Of a DNA stretch of 64,000 nt, positions 11,167 to 20,904 are shown piece after piece. Under the pieces are notes generated by a model. The model was not told the origin of the DNA. It did no database searches and worked only from the letters and a program-made list of their open reading frames with translations. Source of the stretch: Chloranthus sessilifolius (taxonomy: Eukaryota; Streptophyta; Magnoliopsida; Chloranthales; Chloranthaceae); assembly GCA_021018995.1 (NCBI GenBank), contig CM037590.1, positions 81,562,097-81,626,096 of the forward strand, given 5' to 3'. Positions within the stretch are counted from its first letter, which is position 1. Each line of letters begins with the position of its first letter. A program made the translations under genes and the position numbers.

Positions 11167-11605
11167 AAGAAGTGCCTTCTTAACCCGCCCATACTATCAC
11201 CACCAGTTCCTAAAATACCGCTAATCCTCTACCTCTCAGCAAATGATAAAGCAATGGGAGTAATTCTGAGACAATAAGAAGAATACAGCGAGAGAGAAGG
11301 CTATCTACTACCTTAGTAGGACGATAGTCGAGTACGAACGAAAATACACTTCAATGGAGAAGACCTACCTCATATTGGTGTGGGCCTCAACCAAATTACG
11401 GCACTACTTCAAAGCACATAAGATAATAGTACTAGCCCAAATGGACCCTCTGAAGTATATATTCAAAAAGCCCACAACATCAGGAAAGATCGCTCGCTGG
11501 CATATGCTATTGCAAGAATTCGACCAACACTTCTGTCATGCAGAAGTTGATCAAAGGACAGGCAATCACCAATTACCTCACAGGTCTCCTACTTTCAATC
11601 AATGA
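11167..11605 (+). pseudogene. Tat-G RNase H fragment
   Basis: This is a plus-strand pol remnant beginning in the connection region (LLNPPILSPP) and running through RNase H: LYLSANDKAMGVILRQ, a TAA, then after a one-base shift AIYYLSRTIVEYERKY, SMEKTYLILVWA and LLQEFDQHF. It matches the same region of Tat-B at about 39050-39420. Its 5' side is cut by the F LTR at 11166. A second shift near 11545 moves the reading into the next frame. It is non-functional. Confidence 0.75.
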
Positions 11606-12059
11606 GCCCATACACATAAATTTTCTCGATGCAAACCTACTCACAATCCATAACGAAGAGCCCGATAAGACGTCATGGACCCTTTATTTTAACGGTGCTC
11701 TAAATCACAAAGGAAAAGGCATCGGGATAGTTCTGCTAACCCCGGAAGGAGTTATCATACCTAAGGCTTTTCAACTAGACTTTCCTGTCACTAATAATAT
11801 TGCAGAATACGAAGCTTTCATCGTTGGACTACGAGCAGCATTACAATTAGGCATTAAACTGTTGAAAACCATCGATGATTTCAAGCTCGTAATCTCACAA
11901 GTTATAGGAGAATGGAAGACTAAGGAAAAGATATTGATGGCATATCTAGAAACTGCTCAATATTTGGTAAAGAAATTGAAAAGAATCTCTTTCACGCACA
12001 TCCCTAGATTAGAAAACGAGCTCGCGAACTCCCTTGCCACGTTAGGCTCAGTCATCTAA
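11538..12059 (+). pseudogene. Tat-G second (archaeal-type) RNase H domain
   Basis: An open stretch of 173 codons gives KLIKGQAITNYL, then WTLYFNGALNHKGKGIGIVL, NNIAEYEAFIVGL and FTHIPRLENELANSLATLGS. This is the additional RNase H (aRNH) that marks Tat/Ogre elements, usually placed between the first RNase H and integrase. The first acidic residue of the family motif (YFDGA) reads Asn here (YFNGA), which should damage catalysis. EYEA is kept. The same domain lies at 39482-40075 in Tat-B. Confidence 0.8.
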
Positions 12060-12594
12060 ATACCCATCGGACAAAGTATCAAGACCTTCTTCATCAAAAA
12101 GTTGATAGTACCCACCCACGAGGTAGCATGGATAGTCAAGAGATAATTACTAGTCCTCCCCACAAGCACGGGACCCAATGAAGCAATCACTCTGAAAAAT
12201 CACGTCAAGGCAGAAATCGAAGTCGCTAAGTTCAGGTTTGAAAAATCACCAACTGACGACAGACAGCCATGGTATTTTGACATCTGAAACTTTCTGAGGC
12301 ATCAACACATTCCTCCATATGCCATTAAGATTGAACGAAAGACTATAAGGATTCGATGTGCCTGATTTTGCATACTCGATGAAATATTATACAAAAAAAT
12401 CTTCACCAAAAGTCGGTCGTCACATCCATTTGAAGGATAATACATCATCAAGAAGCACGCGTCGATTACTGCAGCACCACGCTTGATGACAAAGACTCAT
12501 CTATCAAATCATATGACAAGGCTACTTCTGGTCGATGATGATAAGAGACTACCACCTCCACATCCAATTCTGGTAATAATGCCAAGAACACGCC
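12060..12594 (+). pseudogene. Tat-G linker towards integrase, decayed
   Basis: In frame with the preceding domain the reading continues past the TAA with stop-interrupted homology: PWYFDI, then KIERKTIRIRCA and LDEILYKK. These correspond to the linker before the integrase zinc finger in Tat elements. Beyond about 12430 no homology is clear. Insertion of Tat-C at 12595 ends it. The five bases before the LTR are ACGCC, the expected target duplication whose partner lies outside the window. Confidence 0.6.
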
Positions 12595-12964
12595 TGTTGG
12601 TGCACACTTTTTCTGGGTTCCTCTCAGTCCCCGTTGAATCAGTGGTCCAATTCTGTCCAAGTGGACTCTAGCAATGCAGTGTTTGGAATGTTAGAAATAA
12701 AAAAAGGAGATTCTAGGAAGATTCCTAGTTGGTTGCGATCGCCGGCTCCAGATATTTATCGACGCTACAACACGTCAGTGATCACGCTTTAGAGCGGGTG
12801 TGGTTACTTCTTTACTGAATCGTCTGCCAGCGAATGTCAGCAGCTCTGGCTCTTCTTTATAATTTAGATAGTTTAGTTTTTTTCTTTTCTTATTACTGTT
12901 GTAATTCTACTTGGTTTAAGTTCCCTAGTTTTACTGAGTCTAATTATGTGAACTTGTTATAGTG

Positions 12965-13590
12965 GCTTAATCTAATATTCTAATCCTATTAGGAGTCTAA
13001 TTAGTTTAATATTTTAATCCTATTGAAAGTCTAATTAATTAAGTCTCCTAATCCTACTAGGAGTCTAATTAATTCAAGTGTTGTGATCTTATTAGAAATC
13101 CAATTAATTTAGTTTCCTAATCTTACTAGAAGTCTAATTGATATGGAATGCGAATATACCAATTCTAATGGAACTCTAATTAAATCAAGCATGCTAATCG
13201 TACTGAAATTCTAAGAAAAGCTGATATATTAATTTTGCTAAAATTCTAACTAAAGCAAGTATACTAATTCGACTGAAATTCTAATTAAAGTAGTTTTACT
13301 TGTTCTACTGAAATTCTAATTGAAATAGAGAACTAATTTTACTAAAACTCTAATTAAACCAAAGGAATTAATTTTATTAAAATTTTAATTAAAGCAAATA
13401 AACTAATTTTACTAAAATTCTAATTAAAGCAATGAATTAACTATACTAAAAATATAATTAGAGAAATAAATTAATTTTACTAGAATTCTGATCAACGCAA
13501 TAAATTAATTATACTAAAATTCTAGGAAATAATGGAAATGATTTTACTAGTTCTAATTAAAGCGGTGAATTAATTCTACTAAAAATCTAC
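12965..13590. repeat. Degenerate tandem array, about 38-base unit, in LTR
   Basis: The unit is CTAATYCTACTAGGAGTCTA followed by ATTAATT and variable bases, repeated some fifteen times with growing divergence to the right. The Tat-D LTR has the same array at about 27255-27895, so the array predates both insertions. Low complexity prevents an exact copy count by eye. Confidence 0.7.
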
Positions 13591-13904
13591 GAAAAGGGGT
13601 TTTGGGCCTGCTATGCTAAGGAGGATTAGCCTCGCTCCCGAGGACCCTCTGTAAGCTCCCTTGGGCAATTCGAGTGGCTGAGATTAAAGCAAATTAGATT
13701 TTGGATTATAAGATGGTATTTTTTTAGATTTTTAGAGTCAATTTTGGATTATAATTATGAATTAAATTATGAAACTAGAATTGTAGAAAACTGAATTAAG
13801 AATTTGGGATTTTAAAAAATCTTAAATTAAGGAATTAAAACTAAAATTTTAAATCTAAGGACTGAATTCGGGATCGAAATAAAAAAATCAGACCGTATGA
13901 TTGA

Positions 13905-14050
13905 GGATTGGTTCTAAAAACTAAGAACTAGAACCAGAGATTAATAATAGAACTGGAGATTAAGATTTTAGAACAAAATTAAAGTCTAGGTCGGTGATTA
14001 GGCCCTCAGATTAAAGACTGGTTCTAGAAACTGAGGACTATAACCAGGGA
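13905..14050. repeat. Paired-arm repeats round GGTTCTA/TAGAACC
   Basis: TGGTTCTA with TAGAACCA twelve bases away occurs at about 13911-13938. A weaker copy (CTGGTTCTA and TATAACCAG) occurs at about 14018-14048. Tat-D has the corresponding pair at about 28226 and 28336, there with CTGGTTCTA and TAGAACCAG. They belong to the same palindrome-rich LTR design. Confidence 0.6.
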
Positions 14051-14489
14051 TTGACATTACGGTCTAAAAAAAAAGGGTGCTACGGTCTAAGACTGAAAAT
14101 CTAATATTAATAATTAAAAACTAAGAAAAATCCTAAATCTAAGAACTAAAAAAAACTAAGGTCGGGAACTAAAGACTAGATTTTTACCTAAGGCCGGGGC
14201 TACGGAGAGGAATCCCAAAATTCAAAGCTTAAATCTCGAAGTCATGGCTCTGTTTCTCTCTGTGTTCGTTCTCAAAATTCTCCAGCCTCGAAATCCCAAA
14301 CTTCTCCCAAAATTTCAGTCCCTCTCTCCAACCTCGTGGGTCGAATTAAAAAAATCTTTTATAGGTTTCCTGATGCTTAATCGCTTTGAGTCGATCACTG
14401 ACTCAGTGAGTGACTGGCTAACTGGCTCAGCCGAGTTCCCTAGTTCTAATCACGTTACGACTAAGTGTGCGCCTGGTGTGGGGTGTGCA

Positions 14490-15400
14490 ATCCAATTAAG
14501 TACTTCGTTCTAAGCGCTTAATCATGGAATCTTGGGGGGGGGTCAGGCGTAGACCAATTGCGCGTCGGTGGTGTGGCTCTCAATCCTATCGCACGTGTCA
14601 TGTGGGGCACGTAATTGAGTCTCGAGGTGGTCTGGGGAAAGGAAGTCTGGTCTGAGAGGGGAATGATTGCATGTCTGTAGGTATGTGTGCAATCGAATTG
14701 CGCATGTGGTTTTAGGCGCATAATTCGGGGTTGTTCAGGTCCAGGTCAGGTCTGAAATGCCAGACTATTATTTCAATCCGCATTTTGACTATATACTATT
14801 ATTTTAGTATATAGTCTCCCTACGTTGGGATTTGAGCCACATAGCTATTATTTCAGCATGCGTTCAGCCATGTACTATTATTTCAGTGCATGGTCCCCAC
14901 GTTAGGGTCAGGGGGTCTGAAATGTCAGACTATTGTTTCAGTCTGTATTTTGACTATATACTATTATTTTAGTATATAGTCTCCCTATGTCGGGATTTGA
15001 GCCACAGAGTTATTATTTCATTCTGTGTTCAACCATATACTATTATTTCAGTGCATGGTTCCCACGTTAGGGTCATGGGGCCTGAGCCACAGAGCTATTG
15101 TTTTAGCCTATGTTCAGCCATGTACTATTGTTTTAGTGTATGGTTCCCAATTTAGGGTTAAGGGGTCTAAAATGTAAGACTATTATTTCTGCCTGTATTT
15201 AGACTATATACTATTATTTTAGTATATAGTCTCCCTTTGTTGCGATCTAAGCCATAGAGCTATTGTTTCAGCCTGTGTTCAACCATGTACTATTATTTTC
15301 AGTGTATGGTCCCACATTAGGGTCATGGGGCCTGAGCCACAGAGCTATTATTTTAGCGCCTGTGTCCAGCCATATACTATCATTTCAGTATATGGTCCCA
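14490..15400. repeat. Higher-order hairpin array in Tat-C LTR
   Basis: From about 14757 a block of four hairpins recurs about three times (starts near 14757, 14921 and 15172). All have the core CTATTRTTTYAG but different arms: CAGACT, GACTATATACTA, CACAGAGCT and CCATGTACT. The GACTATATACTA unit at 14787-14816, 14952-14981 and 15202-15231 is a perfect 12-base stem with a 6-base loop. The last unit, 15370-15395, has CCATATACT paired with AGTATATGG. Further inverted repeats precede the block at about 14490-14715 (for example ATTAAGTACTT with AGCGCTTAAT). Confidence 0.85.
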
Positions 15401-15517
15401 CATTAGGGTCGTGAAACTTCCAGAGAAGGTAAGTCCTTCCCAAAAAGTCACAGGCAAGGTCAAAGGTTGACCAAATAGATTTGTATATTCTGAGAGGGCA
15501 AAATGGGGGTGTCTACA

Positions 15518-15533
15518 GATGCCCCTCTTCGGT
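15518..15533 (-). promoter_or_regulatory. Polypurine tract, Tat-C
   Basis: The plus strand GATGCCCCTCTTCGG gives CCGAAGAGGGGCATC on the minus strand, directly before the 3' LTR start TGTAGACACC. It primes plus-strand DNA synthesis. The Tat-B and Tat-E tracts (CCAAAGAGGGGCATC/T) are nearly the same, which shows the families are related. Confidence 0.85.
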
Positions 15534-18196
15534 GCGCTCTTGCGAAGTAAGAATGCATCGAAGAAGTAGACACCCCTCATTCGAGGTGTCTTCTCATTTC
15601 TCTTAGAAAATCACAAATGTGAACTGGGCATGTGAACATGACATGCTTGGTTTTCTTATCTATTAGTGCAAGCTAAATGGAGCATTCGAGGGCCCAGTGG
15701 TAGCTGTGAAAAGGCGTATTCCATGTCGTGGATGCCCAGGGGCAATCCCATCGTGTATCGCGACCCGATGTCATAGACAATCAACGGGGGAAGTCAATGT
15801 ATCCTAATCCGTAGGTGCAAGGGGCATCCCATCATGTGTCGCGACCTATTGCGAGTGACAGTCAAACGGGAAGGAGAATCACCATATCCTAATTTGTGGG
15901 TGTAAGGGGCATCCCGCCGCATGTCGCGACCTTCTGCAAGGGGCAGTCAAACAGAGGGATATGACACAGTCGAGGTACCGGGGGGTCATACAAATATCCA
16001 TAAATAAGGTCCAGGGACCGATAATAAAATCTAATATAATGTCAAAGGCTTTCGCACGTCATGTCAGACCGAGCGCGTCATTGCTCACACCAATGAGCGT
16101 CAGACATTCCTTTTCTAATAGGCATTTATAAGTTCTTAGATTAAAAATGCTCATTGTTCGATTTCCCAGAGGAATGGCCAGTTTGGGCTGGTAATTGAGG
16201 TGAATTTTGCTAGGTAAACTCTCTTTATTTATTTTTTTATTTTGGTTTCTTTTTTTTGTTTTGTTTTTTTTTTTTTTGGAAGTAAGAGATTTTTTTTTTT
16301 TTTTAAGCAAAGGTTTTTGGTTTTGGAAGTAAGGGGTTTTGAAATTTTGGAGGTTTTTAACTTAAGATCGATTCGGTGGTAAATCGGCAGAAAATGTGGC
16401 TTCCGAGACGTCGCTAAGTAGATCCACCAGTACGGGATTTATGGACCTGACCATTTGTAAGGTTGTCAAGACGACACTTGGCATGCCAGATACTCCGTCT
16501 AACCTTCTCGGCAAATACTGATAATTATCTCTTATGGGAGGACTACAGTGATTCGCGAGTCGAGAGAGATGTATTTTGAAAATATTTTAACTTAATCATA
16601 GCTAACTATATATATATTTTTTTTATTTTTTTTTTTAGAAAAAATATCGAGAAGAGAGAAGAGGGTAGTACTTACCTGGGGCTGATACTTACCCGAATTG
16701 TGCGTAGCTTGCAACGAATTACCACAGTGATACTGTGATGGGACCTTTTAGAAGATTTCTTCCCTCTTCTTCATGTCTGTTGTGGTAGGGCTTGGCGGTC
16801 GCCAATGTGATGTAGTGTCTTGAGCAGGTGACATCGCGATGGTACATCGGTGACTTTTTCTTTCTTCGGTTGTGTGTTGGAGTGAGTCTTGATAGTTGCA
16901 AGTGCAATGAGGCACGAGAAAGAATTTTCTCTTTCTTCCTTTCATAGCGAATCATAGACGTGATGTGACATTGGGGGTCTGTGTTAAGATCTGGGGGATT
17001 CCTAGTTGTAGGCCTGATGGGGGCCGTTGGATCGTGGTGGTTTTTTTTATTTTTGAGATGCGATGGAACGTGGGAGGAGTCCCTCTACTTCTGTGATGGG
17101 ATATTGGTTGAACATAGTTAGCGATGGGACTTTTAGAAGTCTTGACTCTATGTAAGGTTTCATGATGAGGGTTTCGAGGAGGTGTGATTGATGTCGGGGC
17201 CGTAAGACAAGATGAGGTTGCTGTGTTACAATGGGGCATGTTCGTGGTGAGAACGAGTTGTAGTCGGCTCGCGAGGGGACATGTTCATGAATGTGTGGTG
17301 GGGTTGTGTCTGGATGTTCTGGGTGGTGATGTTTGCCATGAGATGTTGATGGGATATTTGCGCGATAGCCATGTCATGTTTCTTTCTTTGGCAGATCTTG
17401 GGTTATATAAGATCATGCTGTGGTTGCACCATGATTGGCTTCGTCTTTGGCCTTCTCACAAGAGGATGCACGATGAGACAACTGATTTAGGTCAATGAGT
17501 TTGGATATTGAGGTGGTACCATGTGTGTGAATCTTGTTGCGATGGGACATGCGTGATGGGGTTATGCGATGGGGTTCTCCCTCTCTGGTGGGAACGTGAT
17601 GGCATGAGAGAAAGTGACGGTGCCATAATAAGGGAGGTATGTCTTGTCGCAATGGGACCAGGGGTGCGGTCAATGTTTTTTATAGGGCTATGTGATGGGA
17701 GAAGGGTGAGCAGCTCTCCCTCTTTCTCTCTGAACAGCTTATGAGGCTATGCGATGGGAAAAGTGAATTTTGACCAAGACGGGATAAAAAGGTGTGAGGG
17801 TGTAGATTTTATCTAAAGTCAGGTATCGCACGCCTATTTTTGGTCACTCAATATGATTGCGCACCTATTTTTGGGCGTGCGATTGAAGGTTTGAAGGGGT
17901 TGTTTACGCATGTGGACATGTGAATTTGATTGGATTACACACTCTAACCATAGCGTGTGATTGAGGCATCGTCAGGTCACTATGCAGGCAACCTTTCGTA
18001 TTGCGCGGCGTGAGTGGATCGTTTAATAAGGTTGCGTGATTTATAGTGAGCACGTGATCGGAGTGTCGCATCATCTTTGCGGGTGATGGTTTTATTGCAC
18101 GCTCTGGTCAGAGTGTACTATTTAGGTTATGCGCAGTGTGCGCTGCGCGTGACTGAGTTAAGCGCATGTGTGTTGGCGCGTGATTGAGTCCGTACT
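15534..18196. other. Tat-C 3' region before the antisense promoter
   Basis: This stretch has no credible gene. It contains three tandem units of 82-85 bases starting near 15739, 15821 and 15906 (each with GGGGCATCCC then GTCGCGACC), a T-rich stretch at 16210-16310, and the phrase GCGATGGGA or GTGATGGGA scattered about eight times between 16734 and 17755. Close to the TATA box at 18197 are self-complementary G+C-rich repeats round CTATTTTTGG (17825-17885). Small frames here are broken and unlike any family I recognise. Confidence 0.55.
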
Positions 18197-18205
18197 CTAT
18201 ATAAG
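18197..18205 (+). promoter_or_regulatory. TATA box, first antisense transcription unit
   Basis: CTATATAAG lies in GTACTCTATATAAGCGAGGG, followed about 30 bases on by a pyrimidine-rich leader. The same arrangement (TATA, pyrimidine-rich leader, palindrome-rich upstream DNA) is found at 20725. Both point opposite to the Tat-C pol. Confidence 0.5.
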
Positions 18206-18800
18206 CGAGGGAGCCTTCATTTTTTTTTCATCCCTCGGTTTAGTCTTGGGTTTTACTTTTCTAAATTTCTTATGTTCTGAAATCCGTGTTTTAGCGATAT
18301 TGGATGATCTAACCGTCCGATTGAGATGTCGTTTCTTCCTATGTTTGTAATTTCGCTCGATCTTTGTCCTGAGGTGATGCTCTGGGATGACATCATTCTG
18401 GGAATGGGCGGTATTGGGAATGAGGAGGCTAGTCTTCACATCGGTCCCTTTTAGGGAGCAGTGAAGGAAGCGTTGAAGAGGCAGTGGAGGAGGAGGTGAA
18501 GATGGCAGAAGAGAAGGTGTTACAAGTGGAGGGATGTATTCCTCAACCAATCCTTCCTGAAGCCTCTGATTGGACACTCCAAGTCGGGCGCTGTTGTTTC
18601 TGAGGCCTCCGATTGCACGCTCTGCTCCTCGCTTTGTGTCCATTTTGGGTCTCCAATTTTCATTTTGGGTTGTAAATTAGGTTCTAGGTTATCATTTTGG
18701 GTTGTAAGTTAGGATCTAGGTTTTCATTTTGGGTTGTAAGTTCAGGAGGTATACCTCCGGTGATACTTGTAAAATTTTTAAGTTGTAAATAAAGAGGTGT
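18206..18800 (+). pseudogene. Truncated duplicate antisense unit with 32-base repeats and polyadenylation-like end
   Basis: Downstream of the first TATA is a leader and then short broken frames (for example MAEEKVLQVEGCIPQ from about 18501). No domain is recognised. From 18643 to 18741 the phrase CATTTTGGGTTGTAAGTTAG recurs with 32-base spacing. Then come the perfect palindrome GGAGGTATACCTCC (18745-18758) and AATAAAG near 18788, a plausible poly(A) signal. The PMD gene also has a palindrome of this type near its 3' end, so this looks like a relict copy of that unit with most of the coding part lost. Confidence 0.35.
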
Positions 18801-20724
18801 TTTTGTTTATTGTGCTTATTTATTTGTTTAAACTTATTTATGGATTAGTTAGGCCTATCTGATTTATTTGATTTATTTAGGATTTGACTTAGCTTAGAAT
18901 TTTAGGATTCATTTCGGATTTATTCAAGGTTTATCCCGAAATTAATTTGCTTTATTGAGTTTTGTTTAGAGGGTTTACTTGGTTCTATTGGGTTTGTCGG
19001 GGGCATTCTTTTTATCAGGAGGATTATTGAGAGGATTTTTTTTATTTTGGTCTTAGGTTTGATTTGGGATGACCCTTGTTAAAATGTGTGAGTTTTCAAA
19101 AGTTCTAGATGGTTGTTGGGTGTTTTAATCCTATTGGTTTATCTAGACTTGGGGGGGATTTGTGCTTCCTAGGGGTAAGTGTTGTGTGATTATTGGTTCA
19201 TCTAGGTTTGTCACGGATTGTGGTTTTTCAAGGGAGGTATGTGTTTGGTTTAGATTAGATTAGATTGGGAGGCTTTTTTTTAAATGTGACACTTGTCACT
19301 CTATGGTTTAGGAAGGTATAGTTTATATAAGTGTAAGCCAAAGGCTTTAGGTTTTTGTTTGTTTTATTTCAAATTTTGGGGCATTTTTTTTGTTTGTGAT
19401 CTAGGGCATTTTTTGTTCATTAATGTCTTTTCTTCCTTTCTATTTCGTATCCCGAGTATTGAACCCGAAGAGTTGTGATTATTAAGGGGGATTATTAGGA
19501 ATGGATGAGATTGGGAATCCAGGGTGATACTAGGGTTGGTGCTATCAATCCAACTTGAAGTGTCACCCCATTGGGAGAGGAGATGGAAGAGAAAAAGGTG
19601 GTAGAAAGAAAACTCAAGGATAAGGCATGGCCAGAGTTCTTGTGACCGATGCCTATTTTTCCTCGGTAGGCTCTGCGGATTCAGTGTTAGTTACTCCTCC
19701 TTGTTATGCTTTCCAAGGTGAGCTCCCAAAGGTGGATCCTGCAGGTCCTGGGTGGCTTTCCGTGAGCCACTCTTTCTTTTCTACCGGCTCGGGGTGGGGA
19801 AAGGTTGTCATTGTCTGAATTTGTTCAGGGTGTGTTCCTCCTCTGCGCTTCTCCGAGATTTCTTGTTTCCCGAATAAATTCGAATTCGAGCATTGCCTGA
19901 ACGTGTGGATTTTAAATTTCTTGTTTTAAGTTGTATATTCAAAGGGTATGTCCTCGGTATATTGTGTAATGATTTTTTCTATTTATGAAGCGATTATGAT
20001 TCTAATTCCATTTGTGGTTATTTAGTAAATTTTTGGTTTGATTTACTTTGTAACTTACTTGACTTGTTTTGAATGTGATGTTTATTTATTTAAGTTTGGT
20101 TTGATTTGGTTCATTTATGTTTATTTGGGGTGTGTTGGGGGCAGTTTTAGTTTAGTTTAGTTTGGTCTTAGTTGGAGTGCGTAAGTGATGGGGGAAGTTT
20201 TTAGCTTTCGGGGTATATATTTTTTAGGTTAGGAGTGTTTTTAGATTGGTCTTAACAAGGGCGTGGTTTGGATTGGTGATTAGTGTCGGAGGTCTTCTAA
20301 TTTTAGGCTTGGGCCCATTGTTCTAGGCATATTTTTTATGTTTTCCTGGGAAATTACTCACTTCACTCCGAGCGCATAAAAAAATTGTGCATCGGAATGG
20401 ATGCATGCATTTCAGGGAATCGGAGGGTCATTACACATCAGTTCCCCGTCGTTTAACCTAATTAAATGCATGGTTTGGGACGCAGGATTAGGGCGGTGCC
20501 TGGTCACTGTGCGGGTGACCTTTGACATTTACGCACTGCGGTGTAGGCACTTGGGATGATTACGTGTTTGGTAAGCTGCGCACAACTAGGTCATCGGGTT
20601 AGTTTGAGCGGGTGATGATCTATTTACGCGCTCGAGATTGGGCAGGTGATCCGAATTGAGCGTGGATATTATGGTGTGTAATTTGATTGAGTGCTTCGAT
20701 TTACGTGCACAATTTGGCCACATT
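18801..20724. other. Spacer between the two antisense promoters
   Basis: T-rich DNA with no gene I can support. A weak third copy of the gene-end pattern lies at about 19941-19957 (AAGGGTATGTCCTCGG). The A+T-rich stretches after 18790 and after 19960 share phrases (TTTATTTG, GGGGGCA, GGTCTTA) in similar order, consistent with tandem duplication. Self-complementary G+C-rich repeats precede the second TATA, as they do the first. Confidence 0.4.
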
Positions 20725-20734
20725 CTATATATAG
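20725..20734 (+). promoter_or_regulatory. TATA box of the antisense PMD gene
   Basis: CTATATATAG lies about 170 bases upstream of the first ATG of the PMD gene, followed by a pyrimidine-rich leader typical of plant 5' untranslated regions. Confidence 0.55.
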
Positions 20735-20904
20735 TTCAAAATTCTTTATTTTTTTTTGCACTATCCGTTTTGGTCTTCGATTCTCTATTTCCTTGTTTTC
20801 TTACACTCTAGTTTTCATGTTTTTGTGATATCTCATGATCTGGTAATCCGTTTCAGGCACCATTTCTTCCATTCTTTTTAGTTTTTCAAGCTCTTTCTTC
20901 TAGG

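Larger units (their letters stand above)
12595..15517 (-). repeat. Tat-C 3' LTR (minus)
   Basis: On the plus strand it starts TGTTGGTGCACAC and ends GGGGGTGTCTACA (2923 bases), giving TG...CA termini. The polypurine tract follows directly at 15518. A second copy at 26873-29318 starts identically (TGTTGGTG) and matches through to its interruption. Left to right it contains an A+T-rich 38-base repeat array, the phrase GGCCTGCTATGCTAAGGAGG, paired-arm repeats round GGTTCTA, and a long hairpin array. Confidence 0.85.

Noticed and set aside
16719..17744. Cluster of short frames on both strands in the Tat-C 3' region
   Set aside because: They overlap in several frames, none extends over 105 codons, and no splice-linked continuity or family resemblance was found.
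18197..18643. 148-codon minus-strand frame, Pro/Lys-rich
   Set aside because: It is opposite the leader and relict coding part of the first antisense unit, and the composition mirrors that sequence.
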